NCBI GenBank assembly: GCA_014529385.2
Contig: CM043960.1
Coordinates: forward strand, 40,107,281 to 40,171,280
DNA from: Adiantum capillus-veneris
Lineage: Eukaryota > Streptophyta > Polypodiopsida > Polypodiales > Pteridaceae
Direction of reading: 5' to 3'
DNA length: 64,000 nt
In this document: piece by piece, positions 44,696 to 56,095 of the stretch
Layout: every line of letters begins with the position of its first letter
How positions within the stretch are numbered: the first letter of the stretch is position 1
Position numbers and translations under genes: made by a program
The notes under the pieces: generated by a model
What the model was told of the DNA's origin: nothing
Seen by the model: only the letters and a program-made list of their open reading frames with translations
The model's database searches: none

Positions 44696-45650
44696 AGCCA
44701 TGTCATTTTTTAATTTTTTTAAAAATAATGTAAATAAATTAAAAATCAAGATATCTTAACCTAATTATTTACGTGGTGGTAATTTAAGCAAATATATATG
44801 TATATATTTATTTGTTTATTAATTTATTTATGTATTTTTAAAACTGTAAATTAATAATAAATTCTATCTATTTGAAATATCATTAGATCACAAAAAGAAA
44901 GAAGTTTTTAAAAATAGCTTTTGGTTTACTTATGCACACGGGTTCAGGACCTTCCGTATCAATACAAGCTGCACGTAGATTGCGACCAAAAAAAGTGTGG
45001 CACGCTCCTTGATAACACTGTGGCCCGGATGAGATCTTGCCGTAATCCGTGCCTCGGCCCTAGACATGGTCCGCCATCACTCATCGCCTATCGAGCCCCG
45101 TTGCCCACCCCGACCGGGTCAAGCCCCGCGAGACTTGAAAACGGCCTGAAAGTAGCCAAGCTCGTCGGTGGAAGGTAGCCTTGGCACTCGCCCACGGGGG
45201 GGGGGTGCATCCCAACGTCACAAGAGGGGTGCGGGGAACTCACTGCCTCACCTCACTCGTCCTTCGTTCCGCTCACCACCCCGTTTCTGTGTCAACAGAG
45301 CACCACTATTTTATAGTTGTAGACAACCCGGTGCCAGCCGACAAACCCCCCAAGAACGATGACCCACGGGCCGGCAAAAAGGGAAACCCCCTTGTTGGGG
45401 GAAGCTCACAAGAGAAGGTTTTCATGAGAGGATGCAATGGCCGAGGGCACAAACGACGGGTCCATTGATGACACCCAATGCGTGACGGGATTGTTCGTGG
45501 TGCAGCGAGGAGCGAAGCGCACGGATGAGGGCCAACAAGTCCTTGATGGAGACACCGAAGACTCCATCATGATGTGGTAGACTATGTGGACGGAGGATAA
45601 CCCATGGCATGGACACGTTGATGGAACACGTGGGTTGACGGTTGGGCTGA
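44696..45650. other. AT-rich then GC-rich unassigned DNA
   Basis: 44700-44930 is extremely AT-rich. From 44940 the composition switches sharply to GC-rich, with a poly-G run near 45197-45206. ORFs here overlap in several frames, and none has a recognisable domain. The sharp switch suggests a boundary of an inserted element. Confidence 0.4.
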
Positions 45651-46033
45651 TGCTTCGAGTATGTGGTTAAGGGTTGATGGGTACATGAAGCACAAATTAG
45701 TGGACAACGTCATTGCCGATGACAACGTGATAGGGCCGATCGAAGTCGGGTGCATCGACGGGGCCGACTACGTCAAGGGAGGACAGTCAAGGGATCATTC
45801 GTGCAAGTTTTTTATGACGGGATGGATTGGGCCTATAGGGGTGAACGAGTGCTTAAAGCACGAAGCAGACAACGCCACCGTCGACTGCACCGTGATGAAG
45901 CCGATCAAGACCGGTAGCACCGACGAGCCATGCAGGTCAAGGGTGATGGGGCCGCGTGGATCGACATGTGAGCAATGCGAGGATCAAAGAGTACGTGAAG
46001 GCCAGAGCGAACAATGCCACCGCCGACCATCAT

Positions 46034-46431
46034 CACTATATCGCATGGGCATGCTCAAATGAGATCAATGGTGGAGGAGGAAAACACGGGACGCGTCAAT
46101 CATGGACCGTCAGATTTGACGTTGCCTTGAATTTACTAGTTTGCCCAAATTTACAAATTTGTCCCAAATTTACCAATCGGCCCACATTTACAATATGCCA
46201 TACTCGAATCCCCTATATTTCAACGTACGCATGAGGGCGTAGTGGTTAGTACACATGGCTTGTGGTGGGGAAGTGGGGGTTTCAAGACATGTGGTGCAGA
46301 TTGACCCGAATTGACAAGCCTACACTTTTCTCCCCAAACTTACCAAATGCCCCGAATTTACAAATGTGCATCTGACGGTCCAAATCACCTCAGCCATTGA
46401 TCCCATTTGAGCATGCCCATGCAAGATAGTG
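46034..46431. repeat. Foldback (inverted repeat) with about 41-bp core arms
   Basis: The arm at 46034-46074 (CACTATATCGCATGGGCATG start) is the near-perfect complement of 46391-46431. Weaker pairing continues inwards (GGACCGTCAGAT and the AATTTAC.AA blocks on both sides). The loop of about 320 bp includes a tRNA-like promoter segment. It may be a MITE-like or SINE-bearing foldback. Confidence 0.7.
46230..46292 (+). ncRNA. tRNA-like (SINE-head-like) segment, doubtful
   Basis: GGGCGTAGTGGTTAGTAC resembles the D-arm/A-box of a tRNA-derived SINE, and GGGGGTTTCAAGAC, about 35 bp later, resembles a B-box. No full cloverleaf can be drawn, and no SINE tail was seen. It could be chance. Confidence 0.25.
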
Positions 46432-46639
46432 TGGAGGACCGTCGACTTCCTCGTGATGGGGCAGATAGCATCAATGAGCCCGACGGGCCGTGCACGGGTG
46501 CAACAATGGGATGACATGGGCGGATGGGTGATCCAACACGATAGGTGTGTCAAAGAGGGTCCACGGGTGCATGAAGAACGAAGTGACAACGCCATGGTCG
46601 ATGACACCGTGACGGGGGCACCTGTGTTATAACTAGAAG

Positions 46640-49600
46640 GATGGCCATGAGACTTTTCAGGGGTGGAGAAATGGAGTTAAAACCCATCCGTGCAAAGTCA
46701 AGTGGCCATCCGATATGGTTTGGGTGGTTCCGAACTATACTATACGCTAAAATGGACTCTACAAATCATACGATCCATTTTATCGCATAATATGGGCCTT
46801 GACCACCCATAGTAGTTTGGATGGCTATGCAACTTTGCACGGGTTGATAAATAGAACTCACCTCCACCCGTTAAATTTTTTGTGGCCATTCGATATCGTT
46901 TGGGAAGTCTCGATACATAATATACGCTAAAATTGGCCATACGAGACATATGAACCATTTTAGCACATAGTATGGGTCTTGATTGCCCAAACCATATTTG
47001 ATCCATGTGAAAATTTGCAGGGATGGAGAGATGGTTCTCACCCCCACACGTGAAAAGTCTCACGGCCATCCGATATGGTTTGGGTGGTCTCCACTCATAC
47101 TATGCCCTAAAATGGGTCATATGAGCCATACAGCCCATTTTAACGCATAGTTTGGGCCTTGACGGCCTATACCATACTTGATGGATGTGCAACTTTGCAC
47201 GCATGGGTAATTTATGCTCAATCCCACCCATGAAAATTTTCAAAGACATCCAATATATTTTGGGCAGTCCCGACCCATACTATGCAGTAAAATGGGTCAT
47301 ACGTCTCATATAGCCCATTTTAGCACATAGTAAGGGCCTTGGCCGCCTATACCATATCAGATGGCTGTGAAGTGCATGGGTAGAGGAATGGTACTCATCC
47401 ACACCCGTAAAAATTCTTTTATACATCCGATATAGTCTGTGCGGTCCCAAACCATACTATGTGTTAAAATTAGCCACATGGCTCCTACGACCCATTTTAG
47501 CAAATAGTATGAACCTTGACCACTCATACCATATCGGATGGTTGTGCAACCTTTCAAGGGTTAGATAATGGTACTCACCTCCACCCATTCAAAGTCTTGT
47601 GGCCATCCAATATGGTTTGGGCAATCTCAAACCATAAACCCTAAATCTTAAACGCTATACCCTAAACTCTATACCCTATACTCCAAACCCTAACCCTAAA
47701 CCCTAACACATAAATCCTAAACTCGGATGGTTGTGGAGCTTTGGATGTGTAGGGGAATGGTGCTTCACATCCATTTAATATGTTTTGAGCAGGCCTCATA
47801 CATACTATGTGCTAAATGGGTCATATGGCTACCCTAAACCCTAAACCCTAAACTTGGATGACCGTGCAACTTTGCACGGGTGGAGAAATACTGCTCACCC
47901 CCACCCATGAAAATTTTCATAGCAATCCAATACGGTTTGAATGGTTTCGACCCATACTATGTGCTAAAATAGACTACATGGCTCATACGACCCATTTTAG
48001 TGCTTAGTATGGGCCTTGATCATCCATATCATAGCGGATGGCTGTAAAACTTTGTACGGGTGATGAAATGGTGATCACCTACACCCATGCAAATTTTCTT
48101 ATCCATCCAATATGTTATGGGCAGTTAAGGCCCATACTATATACAGAAATGGGACATATGGCTCTTACAACAAATTTTAGCACACAGTATGGACCCTCCC
48201 AAACCATATTGTATGGCCATAAAACGTTGCATGGGCAGGTTTGAGTACTATTTTCTCTCTCATGAAAAGTCTCATAGCCATCCAATATGATTTGGGTGGT
48301 CAAGGCACAAACTATACACTAAAATGGGTCGAATGAGCCGTACGATCCATTCTAGCCCATAGTATGATTTGAGACCACCAAAATCATAATGTATAGCCAC
48401 AAGACTTTGTACGGGTGGGGATGAGAACTATTCTTCTATCCCTGCAAAGTTTCATAGCCGTCCGATGTGGTATAGGCGATTAGGACTCATAATATGTGCT
48501 AAAATCATTTTAGTACAAAATATGGTTAGGGACCACACAAAACATATCGGATGGCCACAAGAATTTACATGGATGGGGGTGATCACCATTACTTCACCTT
48601 TGTAATGTTACACAATCATCCAATATGGTGTAGGTGGTCAAGGCACATATTATGCGCTAAAATGGGATGTATGAGCCATTCGACCCATTTTAGCGCATAG
48701 TATGGGTCGAGATTGCCCAAACTATATTGGATGGCCACAAGAATTTTCACAAGTGGGGGAGATTTTTCTAGCCATCCGATATAGTATGGACAGTCATGGC
48801 CCATACTATGTGCTAAAATGAGACATATGGTTCATTCAACAAATTTTAGCACATAGTATGGGGATTGAGACCTCTCAAACCATATTAGAAGGCAATGAGA
48901 CTTTACATGGGTGGGGTTGAGTATTATTTTCATGAGTTCTTATTTTCTCACTCGTGCAAGGTATCACAGCTGTTCAATATGGTTTGGGTGGTCAAAGCCC
49001 ATACTATGCGCTAAAATGGACCGTATGAGCCATACAACTCATTATTGCGCATAGTATGGTTCAAGACCACCCAAACCATATTGTATTGCCACAAGAATTT
49101 GCACGGGTAGATGTGAAAACTATTCTCCCATTCCTACAATGTTTCATAGCCATATGATATGGTATGAGCGATCAAGGCCCATATTAAGGGCTAAAATGGG
49201 TCGTATGAGACATACGGTCCATTTTAGCACATTGTATGGATAGAGACTACCCAAAACATACCCTGCAATGTTACACAACCATCAAATATGTTATGGGTGG
49301 TCAAGGTCCGTATTATTCGCTAAAATGGAACGTATAAGCCATACAACCCGTTTTAGCGCATAGTATGGGTTGGGACTGCCCAAACTATATTAGATGGCCA
49401 CAAGAATTTACACAAGTGGGGGAGAGTATAACTTTTCCACCCTTGCAAATTTTTTCAGCCATCCGATATGGTATTGGCAGTCAAGGCCCATACTATGTGC
49501 TAAAATGAGACATATCGCTCATATAACAAATTTTAGCACGTAGTATGGGTCGAGACCTCTCAAACCATATTGGATGGCCATAAGAATTTTCATGGGTGGT

Positions 49601-51706
49601 TTGAGTACACTTTTCTCACTCGTGAAAATTATCACAGCTATTCGATATGGTTTGTGTGGTTAAAGCCCACACTAAGTGCTAAAATAAACCGTATAAGCCA
49701 TACGACCCATTCTAGCGCATAGTATGGTTTGAGACCATCTAAACCATATTCAATAGCCACAAGACTTTTTAAGGGTGGATATGAGTACTATTATTCCATC
49801 CTTGGAAAGTTTCATAGCCATTTGATATGGTAGGACCCATAATATGTGCTAAAATGGACCGTGTGAGACATACGGTCCATTTTAGCACATAGTATGGTTA
49901 GGGACCTCCCAAAACATATTGGATGGCCACAATACTTTGCAAGGATGCGGTTAATCACCATTAATTCACTCCTACAATGTTACACAACCATCTGATATGG
50001 TATGGGCAGTCAAGGCCGATATTATCATGCGCTGAAATGGGACGTATGAGTCTTACAGCCCATTTTAGCACATAATATGGGTCGAGAAGACCCAAAATAT
50101 ATTGGATGGACACAAGACTTTGCATGAGTGGAGGAGAGTATAATTTTTCTACCCCTGCAAATTTTCACATCCATCTGATGTGATATGGGCAATCATGGCC
50201 CATACTATGTACTAAAATGAGACATATGGCTCATTCAACAAATTTTAGCACATTGTATGGGTCGAGACCTCTCAAACCATATTGGATGTCCATACAACTT
50301 GGAATTGAAGGATTGAGTACTATTTACTCACTCACGCAAAGTCTCAAATTTATTCAATATGGTTTCGGTGGTCAAAGCCCATACTATGTGCTAAAATGGA
50401 CTGTATGAGCCATATGATCCATTCTTGTGCATAGTATGGTTCGAAACCATCCAACCCATATTGTATTACCACAAGAATTTGCACAAGTGGGGGTGAGCAC
50501 TATTCTCCCATCCCTACAATGTTTCGCATCCATCCAATATGGTATGGGCAATCAAAGCCCATAACATGTGCTAAAATGGGCTGTGTGAGTTATACAATCC
50601 ATTTTAGCATATAGTGTGGTTCGAGACCGCCCAAAACATATTGGATGGCCACAAGACTTCGTAGGGATGGGGGTGCTCACCATTAATTCACTCTTGCAAT
50701 GTTACACAACCATCTGATATGGAATGGGCGGTCAAGGCCCATATTATGCGCTAAAATGGGACATATGAACCTTAGGGCCCATTTTAGCGCATAATATGGG
50801 TCAGGAATACCCAAACTATATTGGATGGCCAAAATACTTTGCATGAGTGGGAAAGAGTATAATTTTTCTACCCCTATAAATTTTCCCATCCATCTGATAT
50901 GGTATGGGCAATCACGCCCATACTATGTGATAAAATGAGACATATTGCTCAATCAACAAATTTTAGCACATTGTCTGAATCGAGACCTCTCAAACCATAT
51001 TGGATGTCCATGAGAATTTGCATGGGGAGGTTGAGTATTTATCTACCCACTCATGCAAAGTCTCACAACTATTCCATATGGTTTGGGTGGCCAAAGCCCA
51101 TATTATGCACTAAAATGGACCGTATGAGCCATGCTACCCATTCTTGCATATAGTATGGTTTGCGACCACCAAAACCATATTGGATTTCCACAAAACTTTG
51201 TGCAAGTGGGGGTGAGAATTTTTCTTCCATCCCTACAATTTTTCATGGCCATCCAATATGGTATGGGCAATCAAGGCCCATAATATGTGTTAAAATGGGT
51301 AGTATGAGACATACGGTCCATTTTAGCACATAGTATGGTTCAGGACCGTCCAAACCAACCACAAGACCTTTCATGGGTGGGGGTGAGAACCATTAGTTCA
51401 CCCCTAAAATGTTAAACAGCCATCCAATATGATATGGGAAGTTAAGGCCGATACTATGTGCTAAAATGGGATATATGGTTCATACAACCCATTTAGCGTA
51501 TAGTATGGAACTTAATGCCCATGCCATATCGGATAATGTACAACTTTGCATGGGTGGAAGAATAGTGATCACTCCCATCCGGTTTTTCTTTTCACAACCA
51601 CCCAATATGGTTTGGGCAGTCTTGACCCATACTATGCGCTAAAATGGGCCATATGAGTCATACGGCCCATTTTAGTGCATAGTATGGGTCAAGACTGCCC
51701 AAACCA
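46640..51706. repeat. Satellite array: about 28 dyad-symmetric monomers of about 178 bp
   Basis: The block TACTATG.GCTAAAATGG recurs at about 175-182 bp steps (46747, 46922, 47099, 47281, 47459 and so on to 51635). Each is followed after a short spacer by its complement CCATTTTAGCGCATAGTATG. The rest of each monomer is a second inverted repeat: CCAAACCATATTGGATGGCC and CTTTGCACGGGTG, followed by their complements (TGCAAAG, GCCATCCGATATGGTTTGGG). The monomer therefore has two dyad centres about 89 bp apart, and both strands read almost the same. Copies diverge by perhaps 10-20%. The many short ORFs on both strands are satellite artefacts. Confidence 0.92.
47628..47860. repeat. Telomere-like AAACCCTA stretch inside the satellite
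   Basis: About a dozen imperfect copies of ACCCTAAA (the complement of the plant telomere unit TTTAGGG) interrupt one satellite monomer at 47630-47710, with a second short burst near 47831-47851. They are too degenerate and short for a telomere. Confidence 0.75.
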
Positions 51707-52516
51707 CACTACAAGAGGTTATGTGCGTTGCTTTTTGTACTTCATAACACTTGTGCTTGTAGTATTTGTGCATTCGAGCTTTTATCAGGTATTCATTGAA
51801 GTGCTCATCCCGAATTGACACGAGAAATTCGTCATGCAGCATGTTGATGACTCTGTCTTTTAATTCACTTGGCACTTCACTCCAGGTTTTTAGTATGTAG
51901 TGTCTAAACACCTGAGAGAAAAGACCGTGCATGCGTGAGATCACCTTCTTGCCTTCATCATCCAAGATGATGCCGCCACTGATGTCGACCAAGTACGGCA
52001 AGCCCTCTCGCTTGTAACGCATGGACCTAGGTGTCTTGGCAGGGGTCTCTAGTGGTGTCTTGATGGGGGTACAGATGTTAGGTGTCTCCACTGGAGTCTG
52101 GGTCCCAAAGCGAGGAGTGTCGACTCGGGTGACTCTCGAAGGAGTAGCTAGTGGTGTGTAGCTAGGAACGGCCAATAGCCGCGCAAAGCCTAGCATAGAT
52201 GGCAATGTTGTGACTGGTGCGAGGGTAGGCAAAGAAGGGGAAGGTAAGGAGCCTCGTCGAACACGAGGTGGTGTCGAGGCATCGGCACTGGCATCCCCAC
52301 ATAACCGCCACTGCCACCACTAGAGCGTCGGTGCCTAGATGAGTGTGAAGATCGTCTCGTCGACATCGAAGCTTCAGAGTGTGCTAAATGCTTCAAAACA
52401 ACAGAGGGAGACACTGAAGGAGTGGAACGACGTGATGTTTCTCCAGAGCGATGACGATCCTCATACCACCTCCTCTGTTGGGGTGAGAAAGAAGAAAGAC
52501 ACTCATCATCATTCAT
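51707..52516 (-). pseudogene. CACTA element C: TNPA/Ptta-like gene, truncated
   Basis: Reads from 52516 (MNDDECLSSFSPQQRRWYED) through a Ser/Arg-rich segment and, after a frameshift near 52215, Thr/Pro-rich repeats (TQTPVETPNICTPIKTPLET). The helical domain follows (GGIILDDEGKKVISRMHGLF, VFRHYILKTWSEVPSELKDR, INMLHDEFL, YYKHKCYEV). This aligns with the gene of element A. The coding sequence is cut at 51707, where the + strand reads CACTACAAGAGG and the satellite begins. The last third of the domain and the second exon are missing. Confidence 0.7.
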
Positions 52517-52619
52517 ACATGCATTAAAAACTCAAACATTTAATCTTAATATTGCATGGAGAAGAAAACATGGACAAATTATAATGTATACTATAGATAA
52601 TAGGAAGAGGGAATCTTGT

Positions 52620-52693
<74 letters not shown>

Positions 52694-53186
52694 CTCATAA
52701 AGGGGGAGGGATTCCTGTGTAGAGAGATTCCTGGAAGTTCTTGTGAATATGTCTCCCGTGTGCATTCTACATATCTTGTAAAAGAATGAAACTTGTATTG
52801 CGATGGAGACTGAGACTGCAATCGCAAAGAAGGTGATCCGTCTCTGCTCATAGATGCTGCTCATCCCTCCACTACACTCTCAGTCTCCATCATAGTCGGA
52901 TCGCAATGCTGCATCAATGTATCAGACTTTCACGACACACCGAGGAGTGTCCCCGCTTGTGAGAACATACCTGGAGCATACTTGGAGTTTTAGCAATGAC
53001 GATTAAACACAATTTAAATTTCTCAAGTATAGCATATAGATAGGAATGGACAAAAGGCCATGTGAATACATTATATATTATAAAACGGAGAAAAATTGCT
53101 CAAATACAGTGTTTATGGCTTTAAGAGGTCTCTCTCATCCTTGCATAGCTCATCATAACTCTCTATGTCTATCTAGAGCTCTCTGT
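52517..53186. other. Intergenic part of element C, with a (GA)n microsatellite
   Basis: It separates the TNP2 and TNPA-like genes. It contains a pure (GA)n run at 52622-52691 and otherwise only short ORFs, including Ser-Leu repeats read through the GA tract. Confidence 0.6.
52622..52691. repeat. (GA)n microsatellite
   Basis: About 35 uninterrupted GA units. Confidence 0.95.
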
Positions 53187-54816
53187 TTAGGCAAATGTCC
53201 ACCGTTTTATTTTGTAGATCCTCTGCATGCACCCATAGAGAGTAGCAACTTGATGCTTGTATGGAACCACCTCAGCGACTTCTGACTCAGCATCTTCTTT
53301 GATCTCCTCCATTGATGCCGCTGTGATTGGCACATGGTAGCCCTCATACGTCTGTGCACTAGGAGGGGCTACCTCTATGACGTACCACCAGTTTGATGTA
53401 TACTTTGTAGGATGAAATATCACCTGCCAGAGCCACATAACTTACATGAGAACTTCCAAGCACATACCTTCGAAAATTGGATGTTAACTATTTACATACT
53501 TACTTGTTCACAATGCTCGGGTAGTATGAAAGTTTCTCTTAGGTCAGTCCATTTTTTAGTTGAATCCACCTCAAGGAAACCAAACTCTCCTCTGCACATA
53601 GTAGCGTTGCGACCCTCCATGTTTATCTTGAACCATTGCACGTCGAACAAGTCGGCAAAAAATCCTCTATAATCGATCCTCAAAATCTCTTGTAGCGTGC
53701 TAAAGTGAGTGAGTTCCACCACCACAGGATCTGCATCACTGTTCAAATTTTGCCATGATTCCACAATCTTGAGTAAAATGCTTTTTGTCGATTCGTTCCA
53801 CCCTAAAATGTTGCCCTTTACACCATGCTACTGTGTATGACTTATACTACAACCAACAAAGATTATGAGTGAACATTCAAACATCTAGAAAGTCGCTAAT
53901 TGTACATTGCAAACTTACCTTGGTCTCGCAACCCCAAGAGTACTCCCACTCCTCCTCAGTCACTTCTTCATCGCATTGTTGTGCGCTTTTCAATTGGTTG
54001 TGCAACCATCTTAAGCTCATGAATGTTGGTAGGCTCTCCATATCCGCCAGATAATGCATCGACGGTCGTCTTCCCCATCTCCATTTGATTCATGCACTTT
54101 GTCGCTCTTTCTTTGCATCCTCGTATTGTGAAATCCACTTTTGCATCATTGAATTGTGAAGCATGCAAAATTGGTTGATTTTAGCCTCTAGATCTTCCGT
54201 CATCTTCTTCTCAACATCGAGATTGCACATGACAATCCCAGATATGCGCTCATCATCTATGGTTTGCCATAGCGTGTCTTGGGCTTTATCAAATCCGTCT
54301 AGCCACTCTCCAGTGTGAACTAGGGACTCTGATACCAACCAAAATTCTGCCATGCTACCCTCTGGACGTTCCTTCTGACGCACATATCCCTTGAGCCTTT
54401 TCTTGAAATGTTCTAAAAAGAACATCCATTTGGAATGTACTTTGCCAGCTATTTCCATCTCATCAACTATGTGAACAAGAAGATGCACCTGAATGGTTAG
54501 CATGGTAGTATGAAAGTGTTTCTCAAAAATGCACACAACCTCCACAGTGTTCAGTTTGGCAAATGGTATGGAGTCTACATTGATCTCCTTTTGTGAGATC
54601 CATTGCACCAACTTCACAAGTTTGTAGGTTGTGTTACAAACATCAGGAGAGAAACATCCCTCTATGGCCACCGGTAAAATAAACTGCAAAACACGTATAG
54701 CCATGATATTAAATTCCACAGACAAATTTGCTATCACTATGATATATTCCACTTCTACTAGACCTGACACATTTTATGCCAGTCGTGTGACTTCAACCGG
54801 TAAGCTTCCCTTATAA
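53187..54816 (-). pseudogene. CACTA element C: TNP2 C-terminal half (DUF4218 and DUF4216)
   Basis: The minus-strand exon 54770-54090 carries DUF4218: VHLLVHIVDEMEIAGKVHSK, WMFFLEHFKKRLKGYVRQ and RPEGSMAEFWLVSESL. A short linker in other frames (54059-53877, LADMESLPTFMSLRWL) leads to DUF4216 in two exons: 53764-53492 (LQEILRIDYRGFFADLFDVQ, WFKINMEG, EFGFLEVDSTKKWTD, LPEHCEQV) and 53438-53187 (QVIFHPTKYTSNWWYVIEVA). An acidic tail follows. The Transposase_21 half should lie upstream, at higher coordinates, but is replaced by fragment D and the chromovirus. The frame changes between exons may be introns or damage. Confidence 0.85.
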
Positions 54817-54904
54817 TTTAGTGAAACACGTTCGGAGTGAGCGAAGAATACAAAATGCTAGTGACGAGGGTGGAAGTAGAATGCATTAGGTAGTTGGTGA
54901 TGGG

Positions 54905-55317
54905 GAGATGGAGCTCAAGCTCCATCCAAGAAAGTAGGAGTAATGCCAGGGATGATAACAGAGAGACTAGCCAACTTGAATAGTTTGGCTACATCCAAGA
55001 CATCTCAAAGATTAGCTTTAGAAAGTTTGATATGTTTATCTTTTATGTCAAGTGGTTCAAAGTTATTACCAGTGGCCCTAATTCAACTGTGCGTAAAGAC
55101 AAGAGTGGATTGATTCAAGTTAACTCTAGGTGGATGTGGACAAATTCGTGAGATACATTCGTACTTCTGCAGCATTGTGAACAAGTTGTGTTCACACATG
55201 ATCCACTATGGATAGAAAATGATGAGAATGATCTATCTAAATCCTGCTGGCTCTATGTCGTTCAAGTTGCTCCATGAAACAAGAAAGTGTGTGAAGGTTG
55301 CCCTCACTGACCCTGGT
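54905..55317 (+). pseudogene. CACTA fragment D: DUF4216 exon on the + strand
   Basis: Too broken for a long ORF but readable: FGYIQDISKISFRKFDMFIF, YVKWFKVITSGPNSTVRKDK, SGLIQVNSRWMWTNS, then after TGA DTFVLLQHCEQVVFTHDPLW and SCWLYVVQVAP, then another TGA. It lines up with DUF4216 of element C (FDVQWFKI, LPEHCEQV, WWYVIEVAP) but lies on the opposite strand. A GTAAGT donor follows at about 55317. It is a separate CACTA copy, back to back with element C. Confidence 0.7.
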
Positions 55318-55319
55318 AA

Positions 55320-55696
55320 GTTTCCACAGCTTCCACACTCACCCCATACCTTCCAGAATTTGCCTGTTTGATTTTTGCAGATTTTCCATGATGAAATTTG
55401 GAATTTCCTATTTAACTCTAGAACCTTAGTGAAAAGAAGTCTTTGCTAATGGTTAAAATGAACCCATCCAATTTTTGTTATTAATTAAATTTCTATGGTA
55501 ATTTTCCAGGTCCCGTAACTGTTCCCGTTTTTATCGGAATCAGATTCTGAAAATTTCTAGACATAGTACAGCTCTGCTTATAATTCCAGAAATACCAAAA
55601 TTAATAGTGTTTGGAGTCCTGCAATAGTATTTTCCATTAAGTTTTTCAAGCTTAGTACAGTTTTGAAGGTTTCATAAACTGGAAACCTTACAATCA
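55320..55696 (-). repeat. 3' LTR fragment of the chromovirus
   Basis: On the element strand it begins TGATTGTAAGG directly after a purine run (AAGATGGGG, 55697-55705). It ends near 55320 at the junction with CACTA fragment D. No copy of this U3 start is visible in the 5' LTR within the window, implying that LTR exceeds 3.2 kb. Confidence 0.5.
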
Positions 55697-55705
55697 CCCC
55701 ATCTT
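55697..55705 (-). other. Polypurine tract of the chromovirus
   Basis: CCCCATCTT on the + strand (AAGATGGGG on the element strand), followed by TGATTG, a typical LTR start. Confidence 0.6.
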
Positions 55706-55727
55706 AAGGATTTGAGATGTCCTCATC

Positions 55728-56095
55728 TCAACCGAAATTGGAAAAATCCTTGTGAAGGGATACTTCATCCTCCCAGGTGGCATCCTCGGTAGGGTAGTCC
55801 TTCCATTTGACCAAATATTCTTTGATAACTCTATTTCTTAGACTCCTTTCCCTGGTGTCGAGAATACAATCTGGTTGAAGTTCAAGAACTCCTTGCTTGT
55901 GCATTACAACTTGTGCGTCATCCAGAGTATGATTTGGATTTGGGATGTAAGGTTTTAGAAGACTGATATGGAAAAAATTATGGACCTTGAGATGCTCAGG
56001 TAATTTTAGTTTATAAGCTTGATCACTGATTACTTTAATCACTTCATACGGTCCACAATATCTGGGGCTTAGTTTTTTAGGATAGAGTGCTTCTT
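55728..56095 (-). pseudogene. Chromovirus: integrase tail and chromodomain
   Basis: In a different frame from the upstream integrase because of a shift near 56090. It reads YCGPYEVIKVISDQAYKLKL, HNFFHISLLKPY and then a chromodomain: LQPDCILDTRERSLRNRVIK, EYLVKWKDYPTEDATWEDE. In related elements this domain binds methylated histone H3 and directs insertion into heterochromatin. The aromatic cage appears partly altered, as in plant group II chromodomains. Confidence 0.88.

Larger units (their letters stand above)
45650..46640 (+). repeat. Degenerate GC-rich tandem repeat
   Basis: A unit containing GACAACGCCACCGTCGA and ACCGTGATG, preceded by CATGAAG-like and followed by GCCGATC-like sequence, recurs near 45690, 45870, 46000, 46440 and 46580. 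One + frame (45661-46062) repeats related peptides (MKHKLVDNVIADDNVIGPIE and LKHEADNATVDCTVMKPIK), so the repeat could once have been coding. No family is recognised. Confidence 0.5.

Noticed and set aside
46740-51153. Many ORFs of 60-109 codons on both strands between 46.7 and 51.2 kb
   Set aside because: They recur with the satellite period and on both strands because the monomer is dyad-symmetric; there is no sign of coding.
52532-52864. Ser-Leu repeat ORFs on the minus strand
   Set aside because: Produced by the (GA)n microsatellite at 52622-52691.
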